From Stenotrophomonas sp. UBA2124 (lineage in GTDB: Bacteria; Pseudomonadota; Gammaproteobacteria; Xanthomonadales; Xanthomonadaceae), in assembly GCA_002329155.1 (NCBI GenBank), contig DCXY01000024.1:62001-126000 (forward strand): a stretch of 64,000 bases of DNA, in the 5' to 3' direction. Positions 1 to 9,134 of the stretch are shown here, piece after piece. The notes beneath the pieces are model-generated. The model was given only the letters and a program-made list of their open reading frames with translations. It searched no databases and had not been told where the DNA came from. A program made the position numbers and the translations under genes. Every line of letters starts with the position of its first letter. Within the stretch, counting starts at the first letter, position 1.

Positions 1-250
1 TCGCTTCGGTATAGCTGTAACCCGGCGCGGTGCCGGCCTTGCGGCCGATGACGCCATGCAGGTTGGGGCCGACGCGGTGGCCGAGTGCGGCGCGGGTGTC
101 GTGGCAGCCGGCGCAGATGGCGAAGGCGCGTTCCAGCTCGCGCTGGTGCGGGTCTGCGTTGGGCGAATGGTTGAAGGCGTCGCGTTGGCCACAGGCACTC
201 AGCGACAGGCAGATTGCTAGGGCCAGCAGGCGACGCATCACTTCACTCAT
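1..250 (-). CDS. Cytochrome c family lipoprotein (partial)
   Basis: The N-terminal 83 residues of a leftward gene that runs off the window start. It begins [20 protein letters not shown], a lipoprotein-type signal with lipobox LSAC, so the mature protein is probably tethered in the periplasm. A single haem c motif CAGCH follows about 45 residues in, then [13 protein letters not shown], typical of class I cytochromes c of the c550/c552 type. ATG at 250 gives MSEVMRR; an internal ATG at 238 (MRRLLAL) is an equally good start, because neither has a strong ribosome binding site. The C-terminal Met ligand lies outside the window, so the redox partner cannot be judged. Confidence 0.8.
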   Translation of the reverse strand, partial: MSEVMRRLLALAICLSLSACGQRDAFNHSPNADPHQRELERAFAICAGCHDTRAALGHRVGPNLHGVIGRKAGTAPGYSYTEA

Positions 251-410
251 TGCAGAACAGGGCCGCAGGCATGCGGAGCGGCAATGATGGACGGTGGCGT
301 GCCGGGAGGCAAAGGGCAGGGATGAAAGCAATGCAGGTCCGCCCCTGCCACGCACTCCTCCCGCACGCGGGAGGAGGCAGGTGTGAGCGCCGCTGGATGC
401 GGCCGCTCAC

Positions 411-1295
411 TTACTTCTTCGCAGCGAACGTCTGGTCCAGACTCTGCTCGAAGGTGTGGTAGCCGATGCGCTCGTACAGCTCCTCGCGGGTCTGCATGGT
501 GTCCACTACGTTGCGCTGGTGGCCGTCACGGCGGATGGCGGTGTACACGTTCTCGGCGGCCTTGTTCATGGCGCGGAACGCCGACAGCGGGTAGATGCAC
601 ATCGACACGCCCACCGACGCCAGTTCCTCGGTGGAGAACAGCGGGGTCTGGCCGAACTCGGTGAGGTTGGCCAGCAGCGGCACATTCACCGCTTCGCTGA
701 AACGCCTGTAGGTTTCCAGATCGTACGAGGCCTCGGCGAAGATGCCGTCCGCGCCGGCTTCCACGCAGACGATGGCGCGCTCGATGGCCGCATCCACGCC
801 GTGCACGGCGATGGCGTCGGTGCGGGCGATCAGGAAGAAGTCGGCGTCGGTCTTGGCATCGGCAGCCGCCTTGACGCGGTCCACCATCTCGCCCTGGCTG
901 ACGATTTCCTTGTTCGGGCGGTGGCCGCAACGCTTGGCCCCCACCTGGTCTTCGATGTGGCATGCCGCCGCGCCGGCCTTGATCAGCGACTTGATGGTGC
1001 GACCGATGTTGAAGGCACTCGGGCCGAAGCCGGTGTCGATGTCCGACAGCAGCGGCAGGTCGCACACGTCGGTGATGCGGCGGATGTCGGTGAGCACGTC
1101 ATCCATGGTCAGGATGCCCAGGTCCGGCAGGCCCAGCGAGCCGGCGGCCACGCCGCCACCGGACAGGTAGACGGCGCGGAAGCCCGCACGCTTGGCCAGC
1201 AACGCATGGTTGGCGTTGATGGCGCCGGGGATCTGCAGCGGGCGTTCTTCCTTCAGCGCCGCGCGGAAGCGGGCACCTGCACTGACAATGCTCAT
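411..1295 (-). CDS. prpB: 2-Methylisocitrate lyase family protein (PrpB-like)
   Basis: 294 aa, the usual length of PrpB, a TIM-barrel lyase of the isocitrate lyase/PEP mutase superfamily that splits 2-methylisocitrate into pyruvate and succinate. Asp58 (GLPDLG), Asp85 and the catalytic loop KRCGH at 121-125 (Cys123) fall at the numbers I recall for enteric PrpB. The start at 1295 (MSIVSAG) follows AGGAG at good spacing; an upstream in-frame extension looks non-coding. It is the last gene of a leftward operon, 28 nt after the ETF-QO gene. No prpC or methylcitrate dehydratase pair sits beside it, so it may act on another 2-alkyl-malate-type substrate such as dimethylmalate. Family assignment is firm; exact substrate is inferred. 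Confidence 0.85.
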   Translation of the reverse strand: MSIVSAGARFRAALKEERPLQIPGAINANHALLAKRAGFRAVYLSGGGVAAGSLGLPDLGILTMDDVLTDIRRITDVCDLPLLSDIDTGFGPSAFNIGRTIKSLIKAGAAACHIEDQVGAKRCGHRPNKEIVSQGEMVDRVKAAADAKTDADFFLIARTDAIAVHGVDAAIERAIVCVEAGADGIFAEASYDLETYRRFSEAVNVPLLANLTEFGQTPLFSTEELASVGVSMCIYPLSAFRAMNKAAENVYTAIRRDGHQRNVVDTMQTREELYERIGYHTFEQSLDQTFAAKK

Positions 1296-1323
1296 CGAAA
1301 CTCCTGTGGAATGATGGCGATGC

Positions 1324-3003
1324 TTACATCGCCGGGTAATTCGGTCCGCCACCGCCCTGCGGGGTCACCCACACGATGTTCTGGGTGGGGTCCTTGATGT
1401 CGCAGGTCTTGCAGTGCACGCAGTTCTGCGCGTTGATCTGCAGGCGGGTATCGGCACCTTCGCCGACGAACTCGTACACACCGGCCGGGCAGTAGCGCGC
1501 TTCCGGGCCGCCGTAGGTGGCCAGGTTCACCGTCACCGGAATCGTCGGGTCCTTCAGCGTCAGGTGGCTGGGCTGGTCTTCCTCGTGGTTGGTTGAGGAC
1601 AGGAACACCGAGCTCAGGCGGTCGAAGGTCAGCACGTTGTCCGGCTTCGGGTAATTGATCTTCGGCTGGGTGGCGGCCGGCTCCAGGCACTCGTGGTCGG
1701 CCTTGGTGCGGTGGATGGTCCACGGTGCGTTGCGGATGCCCAGCTTGGGCAGCAGCCACTGCTCGATGCCGGTCATCAGCGTGGCCAGCGTGCGGCCCTT
1801 CTTGAACCACTGCTTGAAGTTCTTGGACTGCATCAGCTCGGTCTTGAGCCAGCTGTTCTCGAAGGCTTCCGGATAGGCGCTCAGCTCATCGCGCGCACGG
1901 CCTGCGGCCAGTGCGTCGAAGGCAGCCTCGGCGGCCAGCATGCCGGTCTTGATCGCGGCGTGGCTGCCCTTGATGCGGCTGACGTTGAGGTAGCCGGCTT
2001 CGCAACCGACCAGCGCACCGCCCGGGAACACGGTCTTGGGCAGCGACAGGATGCCGCCGGCGGTGATCGCACGCGCGCCATAGGCCACGCGCTTGCCGCC
2101 TTCCAGATGCTTGCGGATGTCCGGGTGGGTCTTGAAGCGCTGGAATTCCTCGAACGGGCTCAGCCACGGATTCTTGTAATCCAGGCCGACCACGTAGCCG
2201 ATGGACACCTTGCCGCCGTCGGCGTGGTACAGGAACGCACCGCCGTAGGTGTCGTTGTCCAGCGGCCAGCCAGCGGCGTGCACCACCAGGCCCGGCTCAT
2301 GCTTGGCCGGGTCGATCTGCCACAGTTCCTTGATGCCGATGCCGTAGGACTGCGGGTCCTTGCCGGCGTCGAGCTTGAAGCGGCTGATCAGCTGGCGGCC
2401 CAGATGGCCGCGCGAGCCTTCGGCGAAGATGGTGTACTTGGCATGCAGCTCCATGCCGCGCTCATAGTTCGGGCCCGGGGTACCGTCCTTGTGGATGCCC
2501 ATGTCGCCGGTGGCCACGCCCATCACCGCACCGTTCTCGTCGTACAGCACTTCGGCGGCGGCAAAGCCCGGGAAGATGGACACTTCCATCGCCTCGGCCT
2601 GCTGCGCCAGCCAGCGGGTCACTTCGCCCAGGCTGACGATGTAGTTGCCGTCGTTGTGGAAGCACTCCGGCAGCAGCGCGTTGGGCGTCTTGCTGGAGCC
2701 GGTCTCATTGAGGAACAGGAACTCGTCACGGGTGACGGCCTGCTTCAGCGGTGCGCCGCGTTCCTTCCAGTCCGGGAACAGCTCGTTGAGCGCGCGCGGG
2801 TCCATGATCGCGCCGGACAGGATGTGCGCGCCCGGCTCGGAGCCTTTCTCCAGCACGCAGACTGACAGCTCCTGCCCCTTCTCGACGGCCAGTTGGCGCA
2901 GGCGGATGGCGGTGGCCAGGCCGGCGGGGCCGGCACCGACGATGACGACGTCGAATTCCATCGCTTCGCGCGGCGGCAGGGCAGAGGTGGCTTCAGTGTT
3001 CAT
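1324..3003 (-). CDS. Electron transfer flavoprotein-ubiquinone oxidoreductase
   Basis: 559 aa, full length for ETF-QO, the membrane-associated FAD/4Fe-4S enzyme that passes electrons from reduced ETF to ubiquinone. The N-terminus has the dinucleotide motif [18 protein letters not shown] (about residues 19-36). The C-terminus has the cluster-binding cysteines in CPAGVYEF and [13 protein letters not shown], ending [13 protein letters not shown] at 3003 is preceded by an AAGAG-type ribosome binding site. It lies in a catabolic operon rather than beside etfAB. That suggests it was recruited to take electrons from the acyl-CoA dehydrogenase at 10602-11774 and perhaps the flavoprotein at 48494-50005. 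Confidence 0.95.
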   Translation of the reverse strand: MNTEATSALPPREAMEFDVVIVGAGPAGLATAIRLRQLAVEKGQELSVCVLEKGSEPGAHILSGAIMDPRALNELFPDWKERGAPLKQAVTRDEFLFLNETGSSKTPNALLPECFHNDGNYIVSLGEVTRWLAQQAEAMEVSIFPGFAAAEVLYDENGAVMGVATGDMGIHKDGTPGPNYERGMELHAKYTIFAEGSRGHLGRQLISRFKLDAGKDPQSYGIGIKELWQIDPAKHEPGLVVHAAGWPLDNDTYGGAFLYHADGGKVSIGYVVGLDYKNPWLSPFEEFQRFKTHPDIRKHLEGGKRVAYGARAITAGGILSLPKTVFPGGALVGCEAGYLNVSRIKGSHAAIKTGMLAAEAAFDALAAGRARDELSAYPEAFENSWLKTELMQSKNFKQWFKKGRTLATLMTGIEQWLLPKLGIRNAPWTIHRTKADHECLEPAATQPKINYPKPDNVLTFDRLSSVFLSSTNHEEDQPSHLTLKDPTIPVTVNLATYGGPEARYCPAGVYEFVGEGADTRLQINAQNCVHCKTCDIKDPTQNIVWVTPQGGGGPNYPAM

Positions 3004-3062
3004 GCAAGGGCTCTTGGGTAATGGCCGGCGCCATGGGCTTGGCGACGACGGTTGCCTGGAAC

Positions 3063-3085
3063 CGCCGCCTCAACGTGAGGCGGCG
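3063..3085 (-). terminator. Perfect hairpin over the stop codon between two operon genes
   Basis: A 10-bp perfect inverted repeat (CGCCGCCTCA / TGAGGCGGCG) with a 3-nt loop overlaps the stop of the deacetylase-like gene ending at 3070. No T-run follows on the leftward strand. It may act as an RNA-stability element or weak attenuator before the ETF-QO gene rather than a true terminator. Confidence 0.4.
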
Positions 3086-3990
3086 ATGATCTGCGAAGGC
3101 GCAGCGTTCCAGATCAGCCCGGCGCGGTCGGCCAGGTGGGCGAACACGCGTTCCAGGTGCTTGATGCGGTGCGGCTGGCCCATCACCCACGGGTGGATGT
3201 TGAGCGCGAGCAGGCGGCCCTGACCGGTGAGGCGTGCTTCTTCCAGCAGGAAGTCGCAGGCATCCACCATCTGGTCCGCGTACTCGGCCTCGGCATGCAG
3301 ATTTTCGCCGACGATGAAGCGATCTTCCAATTCCAGCGACAGCGGCAGGGCCGCAAGTGGGCCATGGGCGGTCTGGAACGGGTAGGGCAGCTCGTCGTTG
3401 ATCCAGTCGGCAAACCACGCCAAGCCAGCCTGTTTCAGCAGTTCCGGGGTGTTTTCGGACTGCGAACGGGCGGGCGACAACCAGCCCTGGACAGGGCCAT
3501 CGGCATAGGGTGCCAGCGCGGCCAGAGTGCGCTGGATGTATTCAGTTTCGCGCGCGGAATCCAGCCCGCCGTAGTGCACGCTGTCCATGTTCCAGCCGTG
3601 GGCGACCAGCTCGGCACCGCGCGCCCTGAGCCGCCGCAGCAGTGCCGGGTAGCGCTCGGCCAGCTCGCCGTTGACGGCGGTGCTGGCGCGCAGACCGTAC
3701 TTTTCCAGCGCATCCAGTACGCGGAACACGCCCACCCGGTTGCCGTAGTCGCGCAGGGTGTAGTGGCGCAGGTCCGGGTAGGGCATGACCATCGAACCGT
3801 GCGGCTTGAAGCCTTCGCCCTTCGGGTTGAGCGGGAAGTGCTCCAGCGTCAGGTTGATCCACAGTGCCAGCGGCTTGTCGCCGGGCCAGCGCACGGCGGG
3901 GCGCTCGGCCAGCATCGACCAGTCGTAGCGGTCGTGGTCCATGCCGTGGCGCAGGCGCGGGTACTCCAGAAAGCTGCGGTCCAGGCTCAT
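3070..3990 (-). CDS. Polysaccharide deacetylase superfamily hydrolase (PuuE/imidase-like), copy 1
   Basis: 306 aa with a NodB-type fold of the PuuE allantoinase/cyclic-imidase branch, not a sugar deacetylase. The canonical metal motif TFDDG is replaced by ALWINLTLEHF near residues 42-52. The second motif reads AHGWNMDSVHYG and the third GWLSPARSQS. Members of this branch open cyclic amides or imides such as allantoin, hydantoins and succinimide-type rings; the substrate here is inferred. The start at 3990 (MSLDRSF) overlaps the upstream stop as ATGA, so translation is probably coupled to the neighbouring paralogue. It is the fourth gene of the leftward operon. Confidence 0.75.
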   Translation of the reverse strand: MSLDRSFLEYPRLRHGMDHDRYDWSMLAERPAVRWPGDKPLALWINLTLEHFPLNPKGEGFKPHGSMVMPYPDLRHYTLRDYGNRVGVFRVLDALEKYGLRASTAVNGELAERYPALLRRLRARGAELVAHGWNMDSVHYGGLDSARETEYIQRTLAALAPYADGPVQGWLSPARSQSENTPELLKQAGLAWFADWINDELPYPFQTAHGPLAALPLSLELEDRFIVGENLHAEAEYADQMVDACDFLLEEARLTGQGRLLALNIHPWVMGQPHRIKHLERVFAHLADRAGLIWNAAPSQIIAASR

Positions 3991-4919
3991 GCGGCGTCCT
4001 CCGCGTTGACCGCGGCCATCGAGGCCAGCGCGTCGTCGTAGTGGTGGTCCAGGTAGTGCCGGGCGATCTCGCGGCCCGTGGCCTTCCACACCTTGTCGTG
4101 GCTGCAGATGTAGTCCATCGCATCCTGAAAGGCGGCCAGCCGATGCGGGTGGCTCACCTGGTAGGCATGCAGCGGCACGCACATCACCGTACCGGAGTGC
4201 TCGCCTTCGGCGTATAGGCGGTCGAAGGCGTCCTTGATCATCTGCCCGTAGCGGCGCGGTTCGATCTTGTTGGTGACGTAGACAATGGTGTCGTTGAGTT
4301 CCAGCGAGTACGGCACCGACACGAAGCGCTTGCCCGAGCGGGTCTTCACCGGCGTGGGCTGGTCGTCGTGGAACAGGTCGCAGGTGTACAGGCCGCCCGC
4401 TTCGGCAAACAGGTCGATGGTGGCGTCCGAATGCGACAGCGCCGGCGCCAGATAGCCATCGCAGTGCTGGCCGGTGTGCTCGGCGATCAGCGCCATCGCG
4501 TGTTCGATCATCTCCCGCTCCTGCGCCTCGTCCATGCCGTAGGTGTAGCGGGTGTTGTAGATGCCGTGGCTGAAGAATTCCCAGTCACGCTCGGCGGCCA
4601 TCTGGATCACTTCCGGATGGTGCTTGAGCATGGCCGTGGACAGCGACACCGAGCCGCGCAGGCCGTACTGGTCCATCACCCGCATCATGCGCTGGTGGCC
4701 GACACGGTTGCCGTAATCGCGGGTACCGTAGCTCTGGATGTCCGGCAGCGGGCGCGGCCACGGCTTGCGGTGCGGGTTGGCCGGCGGTGCGTATTCGTAG
4801 AACTCGATGTTGGGCGCGATCCACAGCGCCACCCGTGCACCGCCGGGCCATTCGATCTTCGGCCGGCTGTCGTAGGGCCAGTAATCGAACAGGCCCGGTT
4901 CGGACTTGGGCGCGTTCAT
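3987..4919 (-). CDS. Polysaccharide deacetylase superfamily hydrolase (PuuE/imidase-like), copy 2
   Basis: 310 aa paralogue of the gene at 3070-3990. It has ALWIAPNIEFYEY in place of the TFDDG motif, then SHGIYNTRYTYG (second motif) and GYLAPALSHSDAT (third motif), with the conserved RDYGNRVG segment near residue 67. All are typical of allantoinase-PuuE/cyclic imide hydrolase relatives. Its start overlaps the cysteine hydrolase stop (ATGA at 4916-4919) and its stop overlaps the next start, giving a tightly coupled three-gene block. The paired paralogues differ at the histidine motif, so they may act on different rings or form a heteromer (inference). Confidence 0.75.
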   Translation of the reverse strand: MNAPKSEPGLFDYWPYDSRPKIEWPGGARVALWIAPNIEFYEYAPPANPHRKPWPRPLPDIQSYGTRDYGNRVGHQRMMRVMDQYGLRGSVSLSTAMLKHHPEVIQMAAERDWEFFSHGIYNTRYTYGMDEAQEREMIEHAMALIAEHTGQHCDGYLAPALSHSDATIDLFAEAGGLYTCDLFHDDQPTPVKTRSGKRFVSVPYSLELNDTIVYVTNKIEPRRYGQMIKDAFDRLYAEGEHSGTVMCVPLHAYQVSHPHRLAAFQDAMDYICSHDKVWKATGREIARHYLDHHYDDALASMAAVNAEDAA

Positions 4920-5590
4920 GCGCGCAGTGCCTGCAGCTGCGCGGCGACGTGCGCCACCGATTCCACGTCACCGTACTTGAGCATGATGTCGCTCAGGTTG
5001 GCGAAGTGCGGAATCTCGTGCTTGTCGGCCACGCACTCCTCCGGAACGATGCTGCGGTAGCCGCGCGAGAGGCTGTCGATCACACAGGCGCGCACGCAGC
5101 CGGAGGTGGAGCCGCCGGTGATGATCAGCGTGTCGATCTTGTGGAAGGTCAGCAGCGACCACAGGTTGGTCTCGAAGAACGGGCTGGCCATGCGCTTGTG
5201 CATCACGATGTCGCCCGGCTGCACGTCGGCGCGCGGGTCGAACTGCGCGCGTTCGGAGCCGTGCTTGATGTTCTGCAGCGAATCGGGCGTGTTGGTGCGC
5301 GTGCCCCAGGTGCCGGCGTCCTCGCCGTTTTCCAGATAGGCCACGTAGGTCCAGATCACCGGCAGGCCGAGCGCGCGCACCTGCGCGGACAGCGCGTTGA
5401 TGTGCTCGATCTGGCGCGGGTCGGTCTCGTAGGCGGTCTTGAACGCGGCAAGGTCGGTGTAGGCGCGCTGCACGTCGATGTTGACGATGGCCGGGCGCGC
5501 GCCGAAGCCGAACTTCGCACGGTTGGGATTGGCCTTCACCTGCTCCCAGTACTGGCGGGCGGTGAGGTTGGACGTTTCCATCACGGGCAT
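4916..5590 (-). CDS. Isochorismatase-like cysteine amidohydrolase
   Basis: 224 aa of the isochorismatase-like cysteine hydrolase superfamily, which includes N-carbamoylsarcosine amidase, nicotinamidase and maleamate amidase. The triad is visible: Asp39 (NIDVQRAY), Lys132 (HKRMASPFF) and Cys165 (GGSTSGCVRAC). The start at 5590 follows AAGGAGA by 8 nt. Translationally coupled to two imidase-like proteins, it is the natural candidate to deamidate the half-amide released by imide ring opening. That role is inferred from context; the family is secure. It is not a true isochorismatase, since no aryl-carrier domain is present. Confidence 0.85.
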   Translation of the reverse strand: MPVMETSNLTARQYWEQVKANPNRAKFGFGARPAIVNIDVQRAYTDLAAFKTAYETDPRQIEHINALSAQVRALGLPVIWTYVAYLENGEDAGTWGTRTNTPDSLQNIKHGSERAQFDPRADVQPGDIVMHKRMASPFFETNLWSLLTFHKIDTLIITGGSTSGCVRACVIDSLSRGYRSIVPEECVADKHEIPHFANLSDIMLKYGDVESVAHVAAQLQALRA

Positions 5591-5615
5591 GGGGTGTCTC
5601 CTTGCAGCAGGGGTG

Positions 5616-6848
5616 TCAGGCCTTGGCCAAGCGCGCGCGCTCGTCGCGCACCAGCGAGGCGGCCAGCAGGGCCAGCACGATCAGCCCGCAGATCAGGCTG
5701 AAGGCCAGGTGGTAGCTCTTGGTCACGTCGAAGATCTTGGCCGTCACCCAGATGCCGAGGCCCGCAGTGGTGGCGTCGAGCAGGGTGATGGTGCCGAGGA
5801 TGCGGCCAGCAGCGCTCAGGCCGAAGGCGTTGACCGCCAGCAGCTGGATCATCGTGTACAGGCCGCCCCAGCCCAGACCGAACAGGGCCAGCGAATACCA
5901 GATCAGGTCCGCGCGCATCGTCGCCAGGATCACCGCGCCGCCGGCCATGATGGCCAGGTTGAGCAGGAACACGCGCTTGGCCGGGAACAGATCGGCCAGT
6001 GCGCCGAACACGAACTTGCCCACCATCGCCAGGCCGAACATCAGGCCCAGCGCGTTGCCTGCGGTGGCCGGCTCGAAGCCCAGGTCACGCATGTGCAGGA
6101 ACAGGTTGGCGGACACGGCCATGATCGAGAAGAACGTGGTCATCGCCACGAAGGCCAGCACCCAGAAGGTGCGCGTGCGCATGGCCTGCCGGTAGCCGAT
6201 GTCCGGCAGTGCGGTGGATGCCGGCTTGCCGGCAGCGGCTTCGGCGGCCAGCTTGTCCGCGCCCCACGGCTGGATGCCACCCGGGCGCGGGCTGCGCACC
6301 ATCACGAAGGCAAGCACCAGGAAGGCTAGCGGAATCGCGGTTTCCCAGATGAAGGCCGCGCGCCAGTCCATGCCCTGCATCAGGTGCACGCCGAGCTTGG
6401 GGAACACCATGCCGCCCAGGCTGGTGCCCACCAGCGCGATGCCGATGGCGGTGCCGCGCTGCGTGGCGAACCACTGCGAGACGAAGATCACCGCCACGTT
6501 CAGGCCAGCGGCCACCAGCACCGCGGCGAAACCGACGTGGATCAGGTACAGGTGGGTCAGCGACTGCACGTGCGCGTAGGCGAAGTACAGCGCCGCCAGC
6601 AGCGCGATGCCGGCAAGGATCAGCTTGCGCGGGCCGACCTTGTCGATCACCACGCCCAGGAACGGCGCCATCCAGCCGGCCAGCACCAGGGTGATCAGGT
6701 CGCGCAGTTTCAGCTCGCTGCGGCTCCAGCCGAACTCCTTGAGCAGCGATTCGTCGAAGGCGGTCAGGCCGGTCACGATCAGGCCGTTGGAGACCAGCAA
6801 TACCAGCATCCCCACTATCGCCATCAACCACGGGTAGTAACGCTTCAT
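5616..6848 (-). CDS. MFS transporter
   Basis: 410 aa with about 12 hydrophobic segments and the MFS loop motif FGALADLFPAKR between helices in the second half. It is a major facilitator superfamily carrier of the oxalate:formate antiporter/monocarboxylate-porter type. ATG at 6848 (MKRYYPW) follows TTGAGGTG; the upstream in-frame extension crosses the promoter region and was rejected. It is first in the leftward operon, transcribed from the divergent region carrying the palindrome at 6939-6960, so it is probably the uptake system for the cluster's substrate. Confidence 0.8.
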   Translation of the reverse strand: MKRYYPWLMAIVGMLVLLVSNGLIVTGLTAFDESLLKEFGWSRSELKLRDLITLVLAGWMAPFLGVVIDKVGPRKLILAGIALLAALYFAYAHVQSLTHLYLIHVGFAAVLVAAGLNVAVIFVSQWFATQRGTAIGIALVGTSLGGMVFPKLGVHLMQGMDWRAAFIWETAIPLAFLVLAFVMVRSPRPGGIQPWGADKLAAEAAAGKPASTALPDIGYRQAMRTRTFWVLAFVAMTTFFSIMAVSANLFLHMRDLGFEPATAGNALGLMFGLAMVGKFVFGALADLFPAKRVFLLNLAIMAGGAVILATMRADLIWYSLALFGLGWGGLYTMIQLLAVNAFGLSAAGRILGTITLLDATTAGLGIWVTAKIFDVTKSYHLAFSLICGLIVLALLAASLVRDERARLAKA

Positions 6849-6938
6849 CTGGCACCTCAAGAGTTGGGTTATGGCAGTCGGGCATGCCGGTGGGGGGATT
6901 TCCGCTTCCGGCGTTGACCGGGGGCGGATGGCATGCCT

Positions 6939-6960
6939 ACACTTTGTCCGGACAAAGTGT
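6939..6960. promoter_or_regulatory. 22-bp perfect palindrome, probable operator
   Basis: Half-site ACACTTTGTCC followed directly by its exact reverse complement, in the 140-bp divergent region between the transporter gene and the RedY/HapK-like gene. The core TGTCCGGACAAAGT recurs exactly at 52534-52547 in the other divergent region next to the GntR regulator gene. Likely a dimeric-regulator binding site controlling both flanking operons. Confidence 0.75.
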
Positions 6961-6988
6961 GCCACAGACTTTTACCCGGGAGGAAGCC

Positions 6989-7297
6989 ATGCAAACCGTC
7001 ATCGTCCTGTTCAACCTCAAGCCGGGGGTCAGCCGGGATGAATACGAGGCCTGGGCGCGCGCCAGCGACCTGCCCGTGGTCAATGCGCTGCCGTCGGTGG
7101 ACCGGTTCGAGGTGCTCAAGGCCAGTGGTCTGTTGATTGGTGAAGGCAAGACGCCGTACGAGTATGTGGAGATCATCCGCGTGCCGGACATGGCGGCCTT
7201 CGGCCAGGACCTGTCGGCCCCGGACGTGCAGGCAGGTGCCGCGCAGTTCCAGCAGTACGCGGACAACCCGCTGTTCATCCTCACCAGCGCGCTGTGA
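6989..7297 (+). CDS. RedY/HapK-like dimeric alpha-beta barrel protein
   Basis: 102 aa, beginning MQTVIVLFNLKPGVSRDEYE, which I recognise as the REDY-like/HapK (EthD-fold) family of small dimeric ferredoxin-like barrels. These occur in prodiginine clusters and in many catabolic clusters; their chemistry is poorly known. The start at 6989 follows GGGAGGAAGCC. An in-frame upstream ATG at 6884 would run through the palindrome and was rejected. It is the first gene of the rightward operon, 20 nt before the SDR gene. Confidence 0.65.
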   Translation: MQTVIVLFNLKPGVSRDEYEAWARASDLPVVNALPSVDRFEVLKASGLLIGEGKTPYEYVEIIRVPDMAAFGQDLSAPDVQAGAAQFQQYADNPLFILTSAL

Positions 7298-7317
7298 GCG
7301 CACAAGGAACTTTGGTC

Positions 7318-8160
7318 ATGGCTCGATTCCCCGAACTGCAGGACAAGGTGGCACTCATCACCGGCGCAGGCCGCCGGGGTGGCCTGGGCGAAGGCATCGC
7401 CCGGCGCCTGCTTGAGGAAGGCTGCAAGGTGGTGCTCACCGACATCGGCAAGGTGCGCGGCGCCGAGATGCCGGTGACCGCTGTGGGCACCGACGAGGAA
7501 ATGGCGCAGGTGGCCGCCGAGCTGGCCACCGCTACCGGTGGCGACTGCGTGGCGATGGCGCTGGACGTGCTGGAAGAGGCGCAGGTGGAGGCGGTGGTCG
7601 CCGCCACCGTGGCGCGCTTCGGCCGCCTCGACATCCTGGTCAACAACGCCGGCATCGGCTACCTGATGAAGTCGCTGGTCGATATCGAGGCCAGGGAATG
7701 GGACGCGGTGCTGGGCGTGAACCTGCGCGGTGCCTTCCTGACCATCAAGCACGCGGGCCGGCAGATGATCGCCCAGGGCGGCGGACGCATCGTCAACATC
7801 GCCTCGCAGGCGGCCAAATCAGCGTTCCCGCACGCGGCGGCCTACTGCTCGTCCAAGCATGGCCTGGTGGGCCTGACCCGCGTGGCGGCGATGGAGCTGG
7901 GCCAGCACGGCATCAACGTCAACGCCGTCTGCCCCAATCACGTCACCACCGGCCTGGGCGCATGGCAGAACGAATACTTCGCCGCCAAGCAGGGCAAGAG
8001 CGTGGACCAGTACCTGGCTGAAATGCGCGGTCGCATTCCGCTGGGTCGCCCGGGCCTGGCCTCGGACACCGCCGCAGCCACAGCCTTCCTGTGTTCGGAC
8101 GACGCGGTCTACATCACCGGCGAAGCGATCAACGTGTCCGGCGGCGAAGAGAACCACTGA
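7318..8160 (+). CDS. SDR family oxidoreductase
   Basis: 280 aa classical short-chain dehydrogenase. The cofactor motif starts TGAGRRGGLGEG (15-26), with a two-residue expansion. NNAG is at 109-112 and the catalytic Ser163, Tyr176 and Lys180 (AAYCSSK) are present. The C-terminal YITGEAINVSGG is standard. ATG at 7318 follows AAGGAAC; a GTG at 7294 is possible but less well placed. It probably oxidises or reduces a hydroxy/keto intermediate of the pathway (inference). Confidence 0.85.
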   Translation: MARFPELQDKVALITGAGRRGGLGEGIARRLLEEGCKVVLTDIGKVRGAEMPVTAVGTDEEMAQVAAELATATGGDCVAMALDVLEEAQVEAVVAATVARFGRLDILVNNAGIGYLMKSLVDIEAREWDAVLGVNLRGAFLTIKHAGRQMIAQGGGRIVNIASQAAKSAFPHAAAYCSSKHGLVGLTRVAAMELGQHGINVNAVCPNHVTTGLGAWQNEYFAAKQGKSVDQYLAEMRGRIPLGRPGLASDTAAATAFLCSDDAVYITGEAINVSGGEENH

Positions 8161-8167
8161 TCACTGT

Positions 8168-8197
8168 CCGTCATTCCTGCCTGCGCGGGAGTGACGG
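8168..8197. repeat. Imperfect inverted repeat, small intergenic palindrome
   Basis: CCGTCATTCCTGC paired with GCGGGAGTGACGG (two mismatches) between the SDR gene and the third imidase-like gene. It resembles the dispersed proteobacterial palindromes of the form GTCATTCCCGC..GCGGGAATGAC. It may form an mRNA hairpin inside the operon. Confidence 0.5.
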
Positions 8198-8267
8198 CAA
8201 GGCAGCAGAAGCACAAAGCAGCACAGCAGTCCCCACCACGCACCTCCCTAAACGTACCGAGATCGTC

Positions 8268-9134
8268 ATGTCCAAACCCGTCTACCAGTGGCCCGACAAT
8301 GCACGCCTGGCCTTGTCCGTGGTCGTCAATGTCGAGGAACTGTCCGAGTACAACGTCGGCCAGGGGGACAAGATCACCGAGCCGGTGGACGAGCTGCATG
8401 TCACGCTGTCCAAGCCGGTGCGCAACTACGGCAACGAGTCGAACTACCGTTACGGCGTGAACGAAGGCCATGCGCGCATCGCTGCGCTGCTGGACAAGTA
8501 CAACGTCACCAGCACCTATACCGCCGCCGCCGTGTCGCTGGAGCGCGCACCGGAAATCGCCGACTACCTGCGTGGCAGCCGCCACGAGGTGTGCTCGCAC
8601 GGCCACCGCTGGATCCACCAGTTCCGCTTCAACGAGGAACAGGAACGGCAGTTCATCCGCGACGCCGCCGACAGCATCGAGAAGACCACCGGCGTACGCC
8701 CGGCGGGCTGGCTCTCGCGTTACCTGCATACTGCCAACACCCGCCGCCTGCTGCAGGAAGAAGGCTTCCTGTACCACATGGACGACTACTCGGCCGATGC
8801 GCCATTCTGGGGTGAGGTGGAAGGCAGTGACACGCCGATGGTGGTCGTGCCGTACCAGCTGGACACCAATGACATGAAGATGTGGGTGGCGCCGTCCTAC
8901 CTGCCCAAGGACTGGCTGGACTACGCCATCGACAGCTTCGACACGCTGTATGCCGAAGGCGAAAGCACCCCCAAGGTGATGTCGCTGGGCCTGCACCTGC
9001 GCATCATCGGCCGCCCGGGTCGCATCGGTGCGTTCGAGAAGTTCTTGCAGTATGTCGCGCAGAAGCCGGGTACCTGGTACGCCACGCGCCGTCAGATTGC
9101 CGAGCACTTCGCCGCAAAGGTGGCCGCACCGTGA
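8268..9134 (+). CDS. Polysaccharide deacetylase superfamily hydrolase (PuuE-like), copy 3
   Basis: 288 aa. This is the most PuuE-like of three paralogues: ALSVVVNVEELSEY replaces the TFDDG motif, CSHGHRWIHQF carries the His-Gly-x-Arg-Trp signature seen in allantoinase PuuE, and GWLSRYLHTANT is the third motif. It probably hydrolyses a ring amide/imide or related C-N bond rather than a sugar. ATG at 8268 (MSKPVYQW); upstream in-frame codons overlap the SDR gene. Its stop overlaps the GTG of the following lyase gene (GTGA), so the two are coupled. Confidence 0.75.
   Translation: MSKPVYQWPDNARLALSVVVNVEELSEYNVGQGDKITEPVDELHVTLSKPVRNYGNESNYRYGVNEGHARIAALLDKYNVTSTYTAAAVSLERAPEIADYLRGSRHEVCSHGHRWIHQFRFNEEQERQFIRDAADSIEKTTGVRPAGWLSRYLHTANTRRLLQEEGFLYHMDDYSADAPFWGEVEGSDTPMVVVPYQLDTNDMKMWVAPSYLPKDWLDYAIDSFDTLYAEGESTPKVMSLGLHLRIIGRPGRIGAFEKFLQYVAQKPGTWYATRRQIAEHFAAKVAAP

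Noticed and set aside
456..2865. Long open frames on the plus strand opposite the PrpB-like and ETF-QO genes
   Set aside because: Antisense shadows typical of GC-rich DNA: low-complexity, no family motifs and no ribosome binding sites, while the minus strand encodes textbook enzymes.
4916..5590. True isochorismatase of siderophore synthesis
   Set aside because: No aryl carrier domain and no siderophore genes; the context is amide/imide hydrolysis.
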